DNA of 56,360 nt from Clostridiales bacterium (GTDB lineage: Bacteria; Bacillota; Clostridia; TANB77; CAG-508): contig SVGD01000009.1 in assembly GCA_015056485.1 (NCBI GenBank), positions 1 through 56,360 on the forward strand, in the 5' to 3' direction. The position numbers and the translations under genes are program-made. The notes under the pieces were generated by a model. It ran no database searches. It was not told the DNA's origin and worked only from the letters and a program-made list of their open reading frames with translations. Below, one piece after another: positions 46,662 through 56,307 of the stretch (position 1 is the stretch's first letter; each line of letters begins with the position of its first letter).

Positions 46662-48440
46662 ATGAAAGAAATACTATATTTAATATCGGTAGTTATATTT
46701 ATTATTATAATAACAATAATAAAGAAATCACAAGATAAAATGAATTTTACAAAATTTTTTACAGTTATGATTATATCTTTTCTTTGTTATAATAGTTTTA
46801 TATGTCTAATTTTAAATATTTTTTCTATTAGTATAACAATAGAAAATTTAGCTATTATTAATTTTTTAATATCTGCAATATTAGCAAGTGTTATATTAAA
46901 AAATAAAGAAATACAAAAATTTTATATAAATAAAAAAGATATAATTGCAATTATAGTTATTGTTATTGTAACTTTAACTAGTGCATATTTGAATTTTGGT
47001 ATTGATTTAAACATAAAATATTTAACGACAGATTCAGCAGTTCATTTTAAAGCGGCAAGAGAATTTTATCAAAATGATTTGTTATTAAATAAAACAGAAG
47101 GAACTAGCATTTCAAAGCAATTTATGATAGGAGCTTATACAAATACAGGAATATTATTTAAAGTGTTAGAACCTTTTGTGGGAGAAATCAATCTATACAA
47201 AGTATTTATTTCTTTTGATATATTTTTATTTTTATTATTAGGATTAATCATGTATAGTGCAGTAGAAAAAATTATAAAAGGAAAAAAAGAATTTTTTCTA
47301 TCAATTATTGCAATAGGCTTATTTATGATAGGATATCCATTAAATACACTAATATTTGGATATGTATATTTGCAATTAGGTTTAACCATTATTGGAGCAA
47401 TAATTATAATTTATCAAAATTATTTAGAAGAAAAAAATAATTTTCCATATATAATGTTATTTTTATTTAATTTTGGACTTTTCTTTACATATTGTATTTT
47501 TGTACCAGTTATATATTTTTCAGAAGGATTATATTTTTTAATAAAGGAGTATCAAGAAAAGAAAAAATTCACATTTAAAAATATTGTAAAAATATTTATT
47601 ATTTTGGTAATACCATTTATATTAGGTTTATTATATTTTGCAATTCCTCATATTTCTAATAGTAATAATCAAACAGAAAGTTTTTTTCTTACAATTGAAG
47701 GATATATATATAGGAATTGTTGGTCAAACTTTATTTTTGTAATGCCTCTTTCAATTTTAAGCTTATTTAAAAAGGAAAAAAGTAATTTATTTTATAAAAT
47801 TATTTTAACCGTTTTAATTATATATATGATAATTTTCTTTGTTGTTGTTTATAAATTTCAGTTATCAACCTATTACTATTATAAAACTAATTTTGTATTA
47901 TGGTTTGTTATTTGGTATGGAGCAATTTATTCAATAAACAAATTTAAAGATGATGAAAAAACAAAAAAAATATTAATGATATATTGCAGCATATATTTAA
48001 TTTTTACTATAATTGCAATAAAACTTAAATATGTTCCAATAACTAAGGAGACTTTTGATAGTGATGAAAATTTAACTAATGCATTTGATATATATTGTAT
48101 AAATAGAACCATAATTAGTTATGTTGAAATAGATTATACAAAAGAAGAAATAAAAATTTTAGATTACGTACACAGGAATATAGATATACAAAAAAACAAA
48201 GTTTTGATAATAGGTAATCCAAGACAAGAATTCTGGTTTGATGGAATATTTGAGTATAAAAATAGAAATAACTTAGAAACAATTATACCTAAAGAACACA
48301 TCGAGAATTGGAATGATGATAAGAATTTTGAATATTTAATAATTTTTAATAGAAGTTATTATTATGACAATTATAAGGAAGATATAATTTATAAAGATAA
48401 AATTTTTGAGAATGAAGCAGGCGCAATTTATAAACAATAA
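46662..48440 (+). CDS. Polytopic membrane protein, GT-C-like
   Basis: A 592-residue protein with about 11-12 transmembrane helices and a soluble C-terminal domain (about 500-592). LTTDSAVHFKAAREF near 120 has an acidic-plus-His loop after helix 3 or 4, as in lipid-linked-sugar GT-C enzymes. Not assigned to a named family. It overlaps nothing and follows the 45161 gene by 14 bases, suggesting one operon. Confidence 0.6.
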   Translation: MKEILYLISVVIFIIIITIIKKSQDKMNFTKFFTVMIISFLCYNSFICLILNIFSISITIENLAIINFLISAILASVILKNKEIQKFYINKKDIIAIIVIVIVTLTSAYLNFGIDLNIKYLTTDSAVHFKAAREFYQNDLLLNKTEGTSISKQFMIGAYTNTGILFKVLEPFVGEINLYKVFISFDIFLFLLLGLIMYSAVEKIIKGKKEFFLSIIAIGLFMIGYPLNTLIFGYVYLQLGLTIIGAIIIIYQNYLEEKNNFPYIMLFLFNFGLFFTYCIFVPVIYFSEGLYFLIKEYQEKKKFTFKNIVKIFIILVIPFILGLLYFAIPHISNSNNQTESFFLTIEGYIYRNCWSNFIFVMPLSILSLFKKEKSNLFYKIILTVLIIYMIIFFVVVYKFQLSTYYYYKTNFVLWFVIWYGAIYSINKFKDDEKTKKILMIYCSIYLIFTIIAIKLKYVPITKETFDSDENLTNAFDIYCINRTIISYVEIDYTKEEIKILDYVHRNIDIQKNKVLIIGNPRQEFWFDGIFEYKNRNNLETIIPKEHIENWNDDKNFEYLIIFNRSYYYDNYKEDIIYKDKIFENEAGAIYKQ

Positions 48441-48464
48441 TAAATAATATAGGAGATATAAGAT

Positions 48465-51122
48465 ATGGATAAATTATTAGTTATTGATGGTAATAGTATA
48501 ATAAATAGGGCATTTTATGGAATTATGGGAAATAAAATGCTCATGTTAGAAGATGGGACATATACAAATGCAGTATATGGATTTTTATCTATACTTTTTA
48601 AGGAATTAGAAGATTTAAAACCAAATTATTTAGCAATTGCATTCGATTTAAAAGCACCAACTAAAAGACATATTTTATATTCAGAGTATAAGGCAACAAG
48701 ACATGGAATGCCAAATGAATTAGCTGCTCAAATGCCAATTTTAAAAGATGTTTTGAGAAGTATGAATATAGAAATAATTGAAAAAGAAGGTTTTGAAGCA
48801 GATGATATTTTAGGAACTTTAGCAAAATGGGGAAAAGAAAATTCTTTAGAAGTTACAATATTGACTGGAGATAGAGATAGCTTTCAACTTATAGAAGAAA
48901 ATATAAAAGTAAGAATTCCTAGAACAAAAGCAGGAAAAACTGAAACAGAAGATTATACAGTTGAAAAAATAAAAGAAGAATATGGTTTAGAACCATTGGA
49001 TTTAATAGAAGTAAAAGGGTTAATGGGTGATAGTTCTGACAATATCCCAGGTGTGCCGGGAGTTGGTGAAAAGACAGCACTTTCTTTAATTCAAAAATAT
49101 AAAACAATAGATAATGTTTATGAAAATATTGAAGAACAAAAAGGAAAACTAAAAGAAAAACTAGCAGAAAATAAAGAATTAGCATATTTATCAAGAACAT
49201 TAGGAACAATTGATATAAATGCACCTATTGAAAAAAAATTGGAAAAAATCCAAATACAAGAATGGAACAAAGAAGAAGTATTAAATATATTTAAAAAATT
49301 AAAATTCAATAGATTTATAGAGAGATTTAAATTAACAGATAGTTTGGAAAATAATTTTGTTAATAATAATGAAAAAAAATATAATGTAGAGGTTGAAGTT
49401 ATTAGCGACTCGAAAAAAATAGAAGATATAAAACAAAAAATATATTCAAACAAAATTATGTATTACTATCTTGAAGAGGAAAAATTAATTGTATATATTG
49501 AAAAAGATAATTTGAGTTATTGTATAAATAATTTAAATGAATTAAAGGATATTTTTGAAAATAGAGATATATTAAAATGCAGTTATAAACAAAAAGAACA
49601 ATTTATAACATTATGGAAAAAGGGGATAGAACCACAAAATCTGATGTTTGATATTTCAATTGCAGGATATTTATTAAATTCAAACATAAACAAATATACC
49701 ATTGAATATTTAGCAAATGAATATTTAAGTATTGATATAAATGAAGAATTGACAAAATTAGGAGTAGAAGAAAAGCAAGATGCTCAAATAACATTATTTG
49801 CTTCTGAGAATAAAGAAAACAAATATGAAAAAGAAGGTTTATATTCAGTTATAATAAATAACTTATATCATGTTTTAAATAAAAAATTACAAGAAACAGA
49901 AAGTATAGAATTGTTTAATAGAATTGAAATGCCATTAGTAGAAGTTTTAGCAAGTATGCAGTATGAAGGAATTTATATAGATAAAGATGAATTAATTGAT
50001 TTTGGAAAAGAGCTTCAAGATAAATTAAATGTATTAACAAATGAAATTCATGAATTAGCTGATGAAGACTTTAATATAAATTCAACAAAACAATTAGGAG
50101 AAATTCTTTTTGAAAAATTAAAATTAACTCATGGAAAGAAAACAAAAACAGGTTATTCAACAGATGTAGATACTTTAGAAAAATTAAAGTACACACATCC
50201 AATAATTGAAAAATTATTAGAATATAGACAACTTGCAAAATTAAATTCAACATATGTAGAAGGATTAATTCCATTTATAGATGAAAAGACTAAAAGAATA
50301 CATTCTAAATTTCATCAAACAGTAACTGCAACAGGAAGAATAAGTAGTACAGACCCTAACTTACAAAATATACCTACAAGATTTGAATTAGGTCAAAAAT
50401 TAAGAAAAGTATTTAAACCTGAAACTGGAAAAGTTTTTATAGATGCAGATTATTCACAAATAGAATTAAGAATATTGGCACACATTTCAGAAGATGAAAA
50501 TATGATAAAGGCATTTAAAAACAATGAAGATATACATCAGCAAGCTGCTTCAATGGTATTGAATATTCCATTAGAAGAAGTTACAAAAGAGCAACGTTCA
50601 AAAGCTAAAGCAGTAAATTTTGGAATTGTATATGGAATAAGTGAATTTGGACTTGCAGGTCAAATAGGAGTTTCAAGGAAACAAGCAAAAGAATATATAG
50701 AACAATACTTACAAAAATATAGTGGAATAAAAGCTTTTATGGATAATATAGCAGAAGAAGCAAAACAAAAAGGTTATGTAGAAACTTTATATCATAGAAG
50801 AAGATATATACCGGAATTGAACTCTAATAATTATATGGTTCGTCAGTTTGGAGCAAGAGCAGCAATGAATACTCCGATACAGGGAACTGCAGCCGATATA
50901 ATGAAAATTGCAATGATAAATGTTTATAATAAATTAAAAGAAGAGAATTTAAAATCAAAGATACTTGTACAAGTTCATGATGAATTACTTATAGAAGCAT
51001 ACGAAGATGAAAAAGAAAAAGTAAAAGAAATATTGAAAAAAGAAATGGAAAATGCTATAACATTAAATGTACCATTAAGAGTTGATTTATCAGAAGGGCA
51101 TACATGGTACGAGTCAAAATAA
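48465..51122 (+). CDS. polA: DNA polymerase I
   Basis: An 885-residue protein. The 5'-nuclease domain (about 1-285) has [38 protein letters not shown] and [21 protein letters not shown] central 3'-5' exonuclease-like domain lacks obvious active-site acids. The polymerase domain (about 480-885) has [42 protein letters not shown] and [15 protein letters not shown] precedes the ATG. It handles gap filling and Okazaki maturation. Confidence 0.96.
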   Translation: MDKLLVIDGNSIINRAFYGIMGNKMLMLEDGTYTNAVYGFLSILFKELEDLKPNYLAIAFDLKAPTKRHILYSEYKATRHGMPNELAAQMPILKDVLRSMNIEIIEKEGFEADDILGTLAKWGKENSLEVTILTGDRDSFQLIEENIKVRIPRTKAGKTETEDYTVEKIKEEYGLEPLDLIEVKGLMGDSSDNIPGVPGVGEKTALSLIQKYKTIDNVYENIEEQKGKLKEKLAENKELAYLSRTLGTIDINAPIEKKLEKIQIQEWNKEEVLNIFKKLKFNRFIERFKLTDSLENNFVNNNEKKYNVEVEVISDSKKIEDIKQKIYSNKIMYYYLEEEKLIVYIEKDNLSYCINNLNELKDIFENRDILKCSYKQKEQFITLWKKGIEPQNLMFDISIAGYLLNSNINKYTIEYLANEYLSIDINEELTKLGVEEKQDAQITLFASENKENKYEKEGLYSVIINNLYHVLNKKLQETESIELFNRIEMPLVEVLASMQYEGIYIDKDELIDFGKELQDKLNVLTNEIHELADEDFNINSTKQLGEILFEKLKLTHGKKTKTGYSTDVDTLEKLKYTHPIIEKLLEYRQLAKLNSTYVEGLIPFIDEKTKRIHSKFHQTVTATGRISSTDPNLQNIPTRFELGQKLRKVFKPETGKVFIDADYSQIELRILAHISEDENMIKAFKNNEDIHQQAASMVLNIPLEEVTKEQRSKAKAVNFGIVYGISEFGLAGQIGVSRKQAKEYIEQYLQKYSGIKAFMDNIAEEAKQKGYVETLYHRRRYIPELNSNNYMVRQFGARAAMNTPIQGTAADIMKIAMINVYNKLKEENLKSKILVQVHDELLIEAYEDEKEKVKEILKKEMENAITLNVPLRVDLSEGHTWYESK

Positions 51123-51144
51123 AATAACTAAGGAGGAATTTAAA

Positions 51145-52143
51145 ATGTCAATTTTAGTAACAGGAGGGGCTGGATATATAGGAAGCCATACAGTAGTTGA
51201 ATTATTAGAAAAAGGAGAAGAATTAGTAATTGTAGATAATTTCGTGAATAGTAAACCAGAGGTGCTAGATAAGTTAAGAAAAATTACTAATAAAGATTTT
51301 AAATTTTATGAAGTTGATTTATTAGATGAAGAAAATTTAGAAAAGGTTTTTCAAGAAAATGATATAGAATCTGTTATTCATTTTGCAGGATTAAAAGCAG
51401 TTGGAGAGTCTGTACAAAAACCTATAGAATATTATTATAATAATATAACAGGAACACTTGTATTATTAAAGCTTATGAAAAAATATGATTGTAAAAGAAT
51501 AGTTTTTAGTTCATCTGCAACAGTATATGGAGACCCTGAAATTGTTCCAATAACAGAAAACTGCAAAGTTGGAAATACCACTAATCCTTATGGAACTTCT
51601 AAATTATTCATAGAAAGAATTTTACAAGATGTATGTGTTTCAGATAAAGAATTTAGTGTAGCTCTTTTAAGATACTTTAATCCAATAGGTGCTCATAAAA
51701 GTGGATTATTAGGCGAAGACCCTAATGATATACCAAACAATCTTATGCCATATATTTTAGGTGTTGCTAAAGGTAAATACGAAATTTTAAATGTTTTTGG
51801 AAATGATTATCCAACAAAAGATGGAACAGGTGTAAGAGATTATATACATGTTGTTGATTTAGCAAAAGGTCATTTGAAAGCACTAGATAAAATTAGAAAA
51901 GAAGCGGGAACACAAATTTATAATTTAGGAACTGGAAATGGATATTCAGTACTTGAATTAGTTGAAACATTTAAAAGAGTAAATAACATAGAAGTTAAAT
52001 ATAGAATTACTGATAGAAGACCAGGAGATATAGCTGTATGTTTTGCAGACCCAAGTAAAGCAAAAGAAGAATTAGGATGGGTTGCAGAATATGGAGTAGA
52101 AGAAATGTGCAAAGACAGTTGGAATTTTGCTATAAACAATTAA
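51145..52143 (+). CDS. galE: UDP-glucose 4-epimerase
   Basis: A 332-residue SDR epimerase: [34 protein letters not shown], and the catalytic YGTSK. The C-terminal [14 protein letters not shown] and RRPGDIA are standard. ATG 51145 has AAGGAGG upstream, so the 51082 TTG is not used. With galK it completes part of the Leloir pathway. Confidence 0.95.
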   Translation: MSILVTGGAGYIGSHTVVELLEKGEELVIVDNFVNSKPEVLDKLRKITNKDFKFYEVDLLDEENLEKVFQENDIESVIHFAGLKAVGESVQKPIEYYYNNITGTLVLLKLMKKYDCKRIVFSSSATVYGDPEIVPITENCKVGNTTNPYGTSKLFIERILQDVCVSDKEFSVALLRYFNPIGAHKSGLLGEDPNDIPNNLMPYILGVAKGKYEILNVFGNDYPTKDGTGVRDYIHVVDLAKGHLKALDKIRKEAGTQIYNLGTGNGYSVLELVETFKRVNNIEVKYRITDRRPGDIAVCFADPSKAKEELGWVAEYGVEEMCKDSWNFAINN

Positions 52144-52158
52144 AATATAAATTTATAT

Positions 52159-52183
52159 TGTAGGGGAGACCATTGGTCGTCCG
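52159..52183. repeat. TGTAGGGG palindromic repeat
   Basis: TGTAGGGG, then GACCATTGGTC (52168-52178), then GTCCG. It has the same core as 11832 and 53357 but one extra A after GGGG. Confidence 0.8.
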
Positions 52184-52257
52184 TTCTCCAAAGGAATACC
52201 ATAAAAAATATTATGATTATATTAATATTTAATTGATTAAAAAAGGAAGCGAAAGAT

Positions 52258-53326
52258 ATGAAAAAAATAAAAGAAATATTAAATCATTTTTTTATAGATG
52301 GATTAACAGGAATGGCATGGGGATTATTTTCAACATTAATAATAGGATTAATAATAACACAAATAGCAAGCTTTATACCTGGAAGAATAGGAACGTTATT
52401 AAATATCATAGGAAAAATTGCACAAAGTTTAACGGGGGCTGGAATAGGAGTAGGAGTTGCTGTAAAATTTAAATCAGGACCATTTACAACAGTATCTGCA
52501 GGTATTGCAGGATTAGTTGGAGCTTTTGCTTCAAAAATTATAGCAGGAGATTTATATGCATCTTCAGGAGCTGTTGTTCTTTCAGGGCCTGGAGAACCTT
52601 TAGGAGCATTTATAGCAGCTATAGTTGCTATTGAAATAGGAAATTTAATAGCAGGAAAGACAAGTATGGATATTATTCTTGTGCCAAGTGCAAGTATAAT
52701 AGCTGGTTCATTTATAGGACTTCTAATAGGACCACCAATATCGGAAGCTATGCTTGCTTTAGGAAGCTTTATAAATTGGGCAGTTGAACAACAACCAATA
52801 ATAATGGGAATAATAGTTTCAGTTGTTATGGGAATGATTTTAACTTTACCAATAAGCTCAGCAGCAATATCGATAATATTAAACTTAAGTGGACTTGCAG
52901 CAGGAGCGGCAACAGTAGGATGCTGTGCAAATATGATAGGATTTGCAGTTGCAAGCTTTAGAGATAATAAAATAAGTGGATTAGTTTCACAAGGATTAGG
53001 AACATCAATGTTACAAGTTCCAAATATATTAAAAAAACCAATTATATGGTTACCTGCAATAGTGGCAAGTGCAATATTAGGACCAATTTCAACTACATTA
53101 TTTAAAATGACTAATAATGCATCACGGAGCTGGAATGGGAACATCTGGATTAGTTGGACCATTAATGACATATCAAGATATGGCAGGAACAGAAGAACCA
53201 TTAATTTTAATAATAAAAATAATAACAATACAATTTATATTACCAGCATTAATTGCATGGTATACAACAGTTTGGTTAAGAAAAAAGAATTTAATAAAAA
53301 ATGGGGATATGAGATTGGAAAATTAA
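52258..53326 (+). CDS. PTS_EIIC_2-like membrane permease with +1 frameshift at CGG 53125
   Basis: A 355-residue polytopic membrane protein. The first frame runs to FKMTNNAS, then CGG AGC TGG, where it leaves the family. Skipping the C at 53125 gives GAGMGTSGLVGPLMTYQDMAG, a recognisable family motif, and ends at TAA 53324-53326. The span of 1069 bases is 3n+1. If translated in the first frame it would go on to 53361 with an unnatural Asn/Ile-rich end. The family is annotated as PTS IIC-like; no PTS IIA/IIB partner is nearby, so substrate and energy coupling are open. A long open frame on the opposite strand is a shadow. Confidence 0.78.
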
Positions 53327-53356
53327 CGAATACAAAATTTGTAAAACAAATTTTGA

Positions 53357-53382
53357 TGTAGGGGCAGACCATTGGTCGTCCG
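53357..53382. repeat. TGTAGGGG palindromic repeat
   Basis: TGTAGGGGCA followed by GACCATTGGTC and GTCCGC. Confidence 0.8.
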
Positions 53383-53426
53383 CACCAAAAAGGAATACCC
53401 TAGAAAATAGTAAATAATAAATGAAA

Positions 53427-53456
53427 GAATTTGCTGTTGTCAGCAAATTCTTTTTT
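53427..53456 (+). terminator. Terminator after the PTS-like gene
   Basis: GAATTTGCTG / CAGCAAATTC with a TTGT loop and six T residues. Confidence 0.85.
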
Positions 53457-53497
53457 ATTTATAGACATTTATCATTGATAAACATTTTAATTTATAT

Positions 53498-53574
53498 TGT
53501 AGGGGGCGCTGTCCTCAGCGACCCGCATATATTTTCTTATTTTTAACGGGTCGCCGAGGGCGGCGACCCCTACA
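53498..53574. repeat. Long composite TGTAGGGG repeat
   Basis: It starts TGTAGGGGG and ends CCCCTACA (inverted outer ends), with GC-rich inner palindromes (GGCGCTGTCCTCAGCG, TCGCCGAGGGCGGCGA) and an AT-rich middle. It lies between convergent genes. Confidence 0.8.
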
Positions 53575-53626
53575 AATATATATAGGATTATAATTGCAAT
53601 ATAAATTCCAAATGCAAAATACAAAA

Positions 53627-55057
53627 TTAATTTTGTTTTAACATTTCATGTTTTAAATCCCATAATTTTTGAGATAAATCTACATAGTATTTATGCGGAT
53701 TTTTTATTCTTTTAGTTTCTTCCCATAAAGTATCTAATTCTTTTTTAGAATATTCGCATATTTCTTTTAAAGATGGTGTAGAATAAAGTAATTTTCCATC
53801 TTTAAATATAGTTTCTTGTAAAGGTCGTATATAATAATTTGATAAGGTTTTCTTTTTCCATGGATTTTCAGGGTCAAATATTGTGTAAGAATCTTCAGGA
53901 ATAATTTCATCTGCTAAACAAATTACATCAGCTAAAGCTTTGTTTGTTGTTTTATCAAAAAATCTATAAGTCTTTTTAAATCCAGGATTCGTAATTTTAG
54001 AAATGTTTTCTGAAATTTTTATTTTTGGAATTAATTTTCCATTCTTTTCAATTGCTGATAATTTATATACTCCGCCGAAAACAGGGTCACTTTTAGCTGT
54101 TATTAAATTTTCGCCAACACCAAAAGAATCAAAACAAGCACCTTCGTCTAAAAGAGATGTTATTAAATATTCATCTAAAGAATTACTTGCACAAATTTTA
54201 CAATCTTCAAAACCTGCTTCATCTAAAATTTTTCTGATTTTTTTAGAAAGGTAAGCTAAGTCACCACTATCGATTCTAACACCTTTGGGTCTAAAACCAC
54301 GAGGTACAACAACTTCATTAAATACTTTTATAGCATTAACAATACCTGAATTTAAAACATCGTAAGTGTCTATTAATAATAAACAGTCATCTGGGTAAGT
54401 TTCTGCATATGCTTTGAATGCCTCATATTCAGAATCGAAGCTTTGTACAAAACTGTGAGCCATAGTACCACTTGCTAAACAACCAAATTCTTTTGCTGTA
54501 AAAGTACAAGAAGTGCCTTGACAGCCTCCAATGATAGCTGCTCTTGAACCATAAACAGCAGCATCAATATTATGTGAGCGTCTTGCACCAAATTCCATTA
54601 TAGGTCTACCCTTAGCACTTGAAACAATTCTACTTGCTTTTGTTGCAATTAGAGATTGATGATTTATTAAAAGAAGTAACATAGTTTCTAAAATTTGTGC
54701 TTGTATAATTGGAGCTTTAACAGTAATTAATGGCTCCATTGGAAAAACAGGAGTTCCTTCAGGTACAGCCCAAATACTACCAGTAAATTTAAAATTTAAT
54801 AAATAATTTAAAAAATCTTCTGAAAATTTATTCGTACTCTTTAAATATTCAATGTCATCCTGAGCAAATTCTAAGTTTTTAACATAATCTATAATTTGTT
54901 CTAATCCAGCAAAAATAACGTAACCACCATTATCAGGATTTTTTCTGTAAAAAACATCAAAGTAGGCAATAGTATCTTGCATGTTTTTAACAAAATATCC
55001 ATTTGACATTGTTATTTCATAAAAGTCAGTAACTAATTCTAATTTTCTATTATCCAT
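53627..55057 (-). CDS. pncB: Nicotinate phosphoribosyltransferase
   Basis: A 476-residue enzyme making NaMN from nicotinate and PRPP (NAD salvage). The N-terminus is MDNRKLELVTDFYEITMSNG. Catalytic or signature segments include EFGARRSHNIDAAVYGSRAA, GTMAHSFVQSF and GVRIDSGDLAYLS. The start at 55057 is fixed by GGAGG 3-4 bases upstream on the minus strand; the longer frame to 55165 has no site. Confidence 0.95.
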   Translation of the reverse strand: MDNRKLELVTDFYEITMSNGYFVKNMQDTIAYFDVFYRKNPDNGGYVIFAGLEQIIDYVKNLEFAQDDIEYLKSTNKFSEDFLNYLLNFKFTGSIWAVPEGTPVFPMEPLITVKAPIIQAQILETMLLLLINHQSLIATKASRIVSSAKGRPIMEFGARRSHNIDAAVYGSRAAIIGGCQGTSCTFTAKEFGCLASGTMAHSFVQSFDSEYEAFKAYAETYPDDCLLLIDTYDVLNSGIVNAIKVFNEVVVPRGFRPKGVRIDSGDLAYLSKKIRKILDEAGFEDCKICASNSLDEYLITSLLDEGACFDSFGVGENLITAKSDPVFGGVYKLSAIEKNGKLIPKIKISENISKITNPGFKKTYRFFDKTTNKALADVICLADEIIPEDSYTIFDPENPWKKKTLSNYYIRPLQETIFKDGKLLYSTPSLKEICEYSKKELDTLWEETKRIKNPHKYYVDLSQKLWDLKHEMLKQN

Positions 55058-55128
55058 AATAGCCTCCATAATAATATAAAATTTAAATATAATTATATCA
55101 TAGGTTGTCAATATGCGAAAAAAATTTT

Positions 55129-55152
55129 GCACCCCGTACTTATACGGGGTGC
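55129..55152. terminator. Terminator between the 55174 gene and pncB
   Basis: GCACCCCGTA (55129-55138) pairs perfectly with TACGGGGTGC (55143-55152). On the minus strand it is followed by AAAATTTTTTT. Confidence 0.85.
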
Positions 55153-55173
55153 GGATAAGAGGCATTTGATTGA

Positions 55174-55542
55174 TTACAGCACAACACTAACATAGTGATA
55201 TGATGTGCCGTGCGCATATTCCGGTGAACTGTAACGTCGTACAGTACCAGAATTGCAGGGGTTTAAACCTGCAATTGTTTTATCATCGAGCTCATGTTTA
55301 GCATGAGATGTCGATGAATTCTTACAGAATGTAAGTGAAACTCTTTTGCTTTGCTGAAATTCGCACTCATCGTAGATGGCGCGAAGAGTTTCCTCTGATG
55401 CATTCTGCAAGAATGCAAGTGAAAAATTCCCCAAGGGGGTATTGGGGGGCGCTATAACAAGCGCCTGGTGAATAAGGGGTGCGCGAGAAGGAAGAAAATC
55501 CTTTGCAGGAACTTCTCTCCATTTTTTTGCAGCATATGTCAT
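55174..55542 (-). CDS. Hypothetical protein, GC-richer orphan
   Basis: A 122-residue protein starting MTYAAKKWREVPAKDFL. ATG 55540-55542 has AGGAAGGAG about 11 bases upstream. Not recognised. The sequence has a composition unlike its neighbours (stretches such as CCCCCAATACCCCC on the minus strand). It has its own promoter (TTGTTT, 17, TATAAT at 55611-55639) and terminator. Confidence 0.5.
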   Translation of the reverse strand: MTYAAKKWREVPAKDFLPSRAPLIHQALVIAPPNTPLGNFSLAFLQNASEETLRAIYDECEFQQSKRVSLTFCKNSSTSHAKHELDDKTIAGLNPCNSGTVRRYSSPEYAHGTSYHYVSVVL

Positions 55543-55660
55543 GTGGACACACACTCCTTCCTGAAAAATATTATGCCTCTTATAACTTGGTGATTGCCAT
55601 AGTCTATTTAATTATAACACAAATAATAAAAAAAAACAATATTATGTAAATAAAAAAGAA

Positions 55661-55707
55661 TCCCTACCAAGACAAACACAGTTGTGTGAATTGTCAAGGC
55701 AGGGAAG
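55661..55707. terminator. Terminator of the 55712 gene
   Basis: TCCCTaCC...ACAA pairs with TTGT...GGcAGGGA. On the minus strand TTCTTTTTTA follows. Confidence 0.75.
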
Positions 55708-55711
55708 AGGA

Positions 55712-56101
55712 TTAGTTTGCGCAGAAGACAACCACGCAGATTGCCTGAGGAATTTCTCTCAGTTCATCCTCTGTAGTTGCAAGAGCATGAATTTCCCAGC
55801 GGAATTTTGTGAAGTCGAAACATCTCATTTCCTCATCGGTTAAAGCACGAGAATCGTCGCCATCTTTTACTGCAAATGAGAGAAGAAGCTCGTCACGCTC
55901 CGCATTCTTTTCAGCAAATGCCCAAAGGGAATTCAGTTCATTTAACGTGGTGTTTGCGAAGAATGCGTGTGCAAATCTCTCTTTGATAGAGTCGTTAAGG
56001 TTTTCTCCTTTACGACCTATACAGTAGCTGGGATGAATCTGGCCAGCATGAGTAGAGAGAGTCTCTGCGATGTGTCTGCGGTCATAACGTTTTTCCATCA
56101 T
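55712..56101 (-). CDS. Hypothetical protein, GC-richer orphan
   Basis: A 129-residue protein starting MMEKRYDRRHIAETLSTHAG; the second Met is an alternative start. AGAGG lies upstream. Charged, no membrane segment, not recognised. It is one of the minus-strand GC-richer single genes and has its own promoter (TTGAAT, 17, TATAAT at 56154-56182) and terminator. Confidence 0.55.
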   Translation of the reverse strand: MMEKRYDRRHIAETLSTHAGQIHPSYCIGRKGENLNDSIKERFAHAFFANTTLNELNSLWAFAEKNAERDELLLSFAVKDGDDSRALTDEEMRCFDFTKFRWEIHALATTEDELREIPQAICVVVFCAN

Positions 56102-56242
56102 GTATACCTCTTTTCTTAATGTTACTTAAGCAAACTAGCTTAAATACATATCAATTATATCATATTTTTCAAAAATATTCAAATTTTTCCCACTTCACAC
56201 CTCACACCTCATACATCTAACCATAATTTTATCATTAAAACA

Positions 56243-56271
56243 TTGAAATTTACCAATATTTACAATATAAT
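56243..56271 (+). promoter_or_regulatory. Promoter of the gene at the right edge
   Basis: TTGAAA (56243-56248), 17 bases, and TATAAT (56266-56271). Confidence 0.7.
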
Positions 56272-56307
56272 ATAAGCATATTTAAAATTAAAAGGTCAGG
56301 TAAATAA

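Noticed and set aside
52284..53228. Long open frame on the minus strand opposite the PTS-like gene
   Set aside because: Its protein is low-complexity, it has no ribosome site, and it lies fully opposite a clear family gene. It is a shadow of codon bias.
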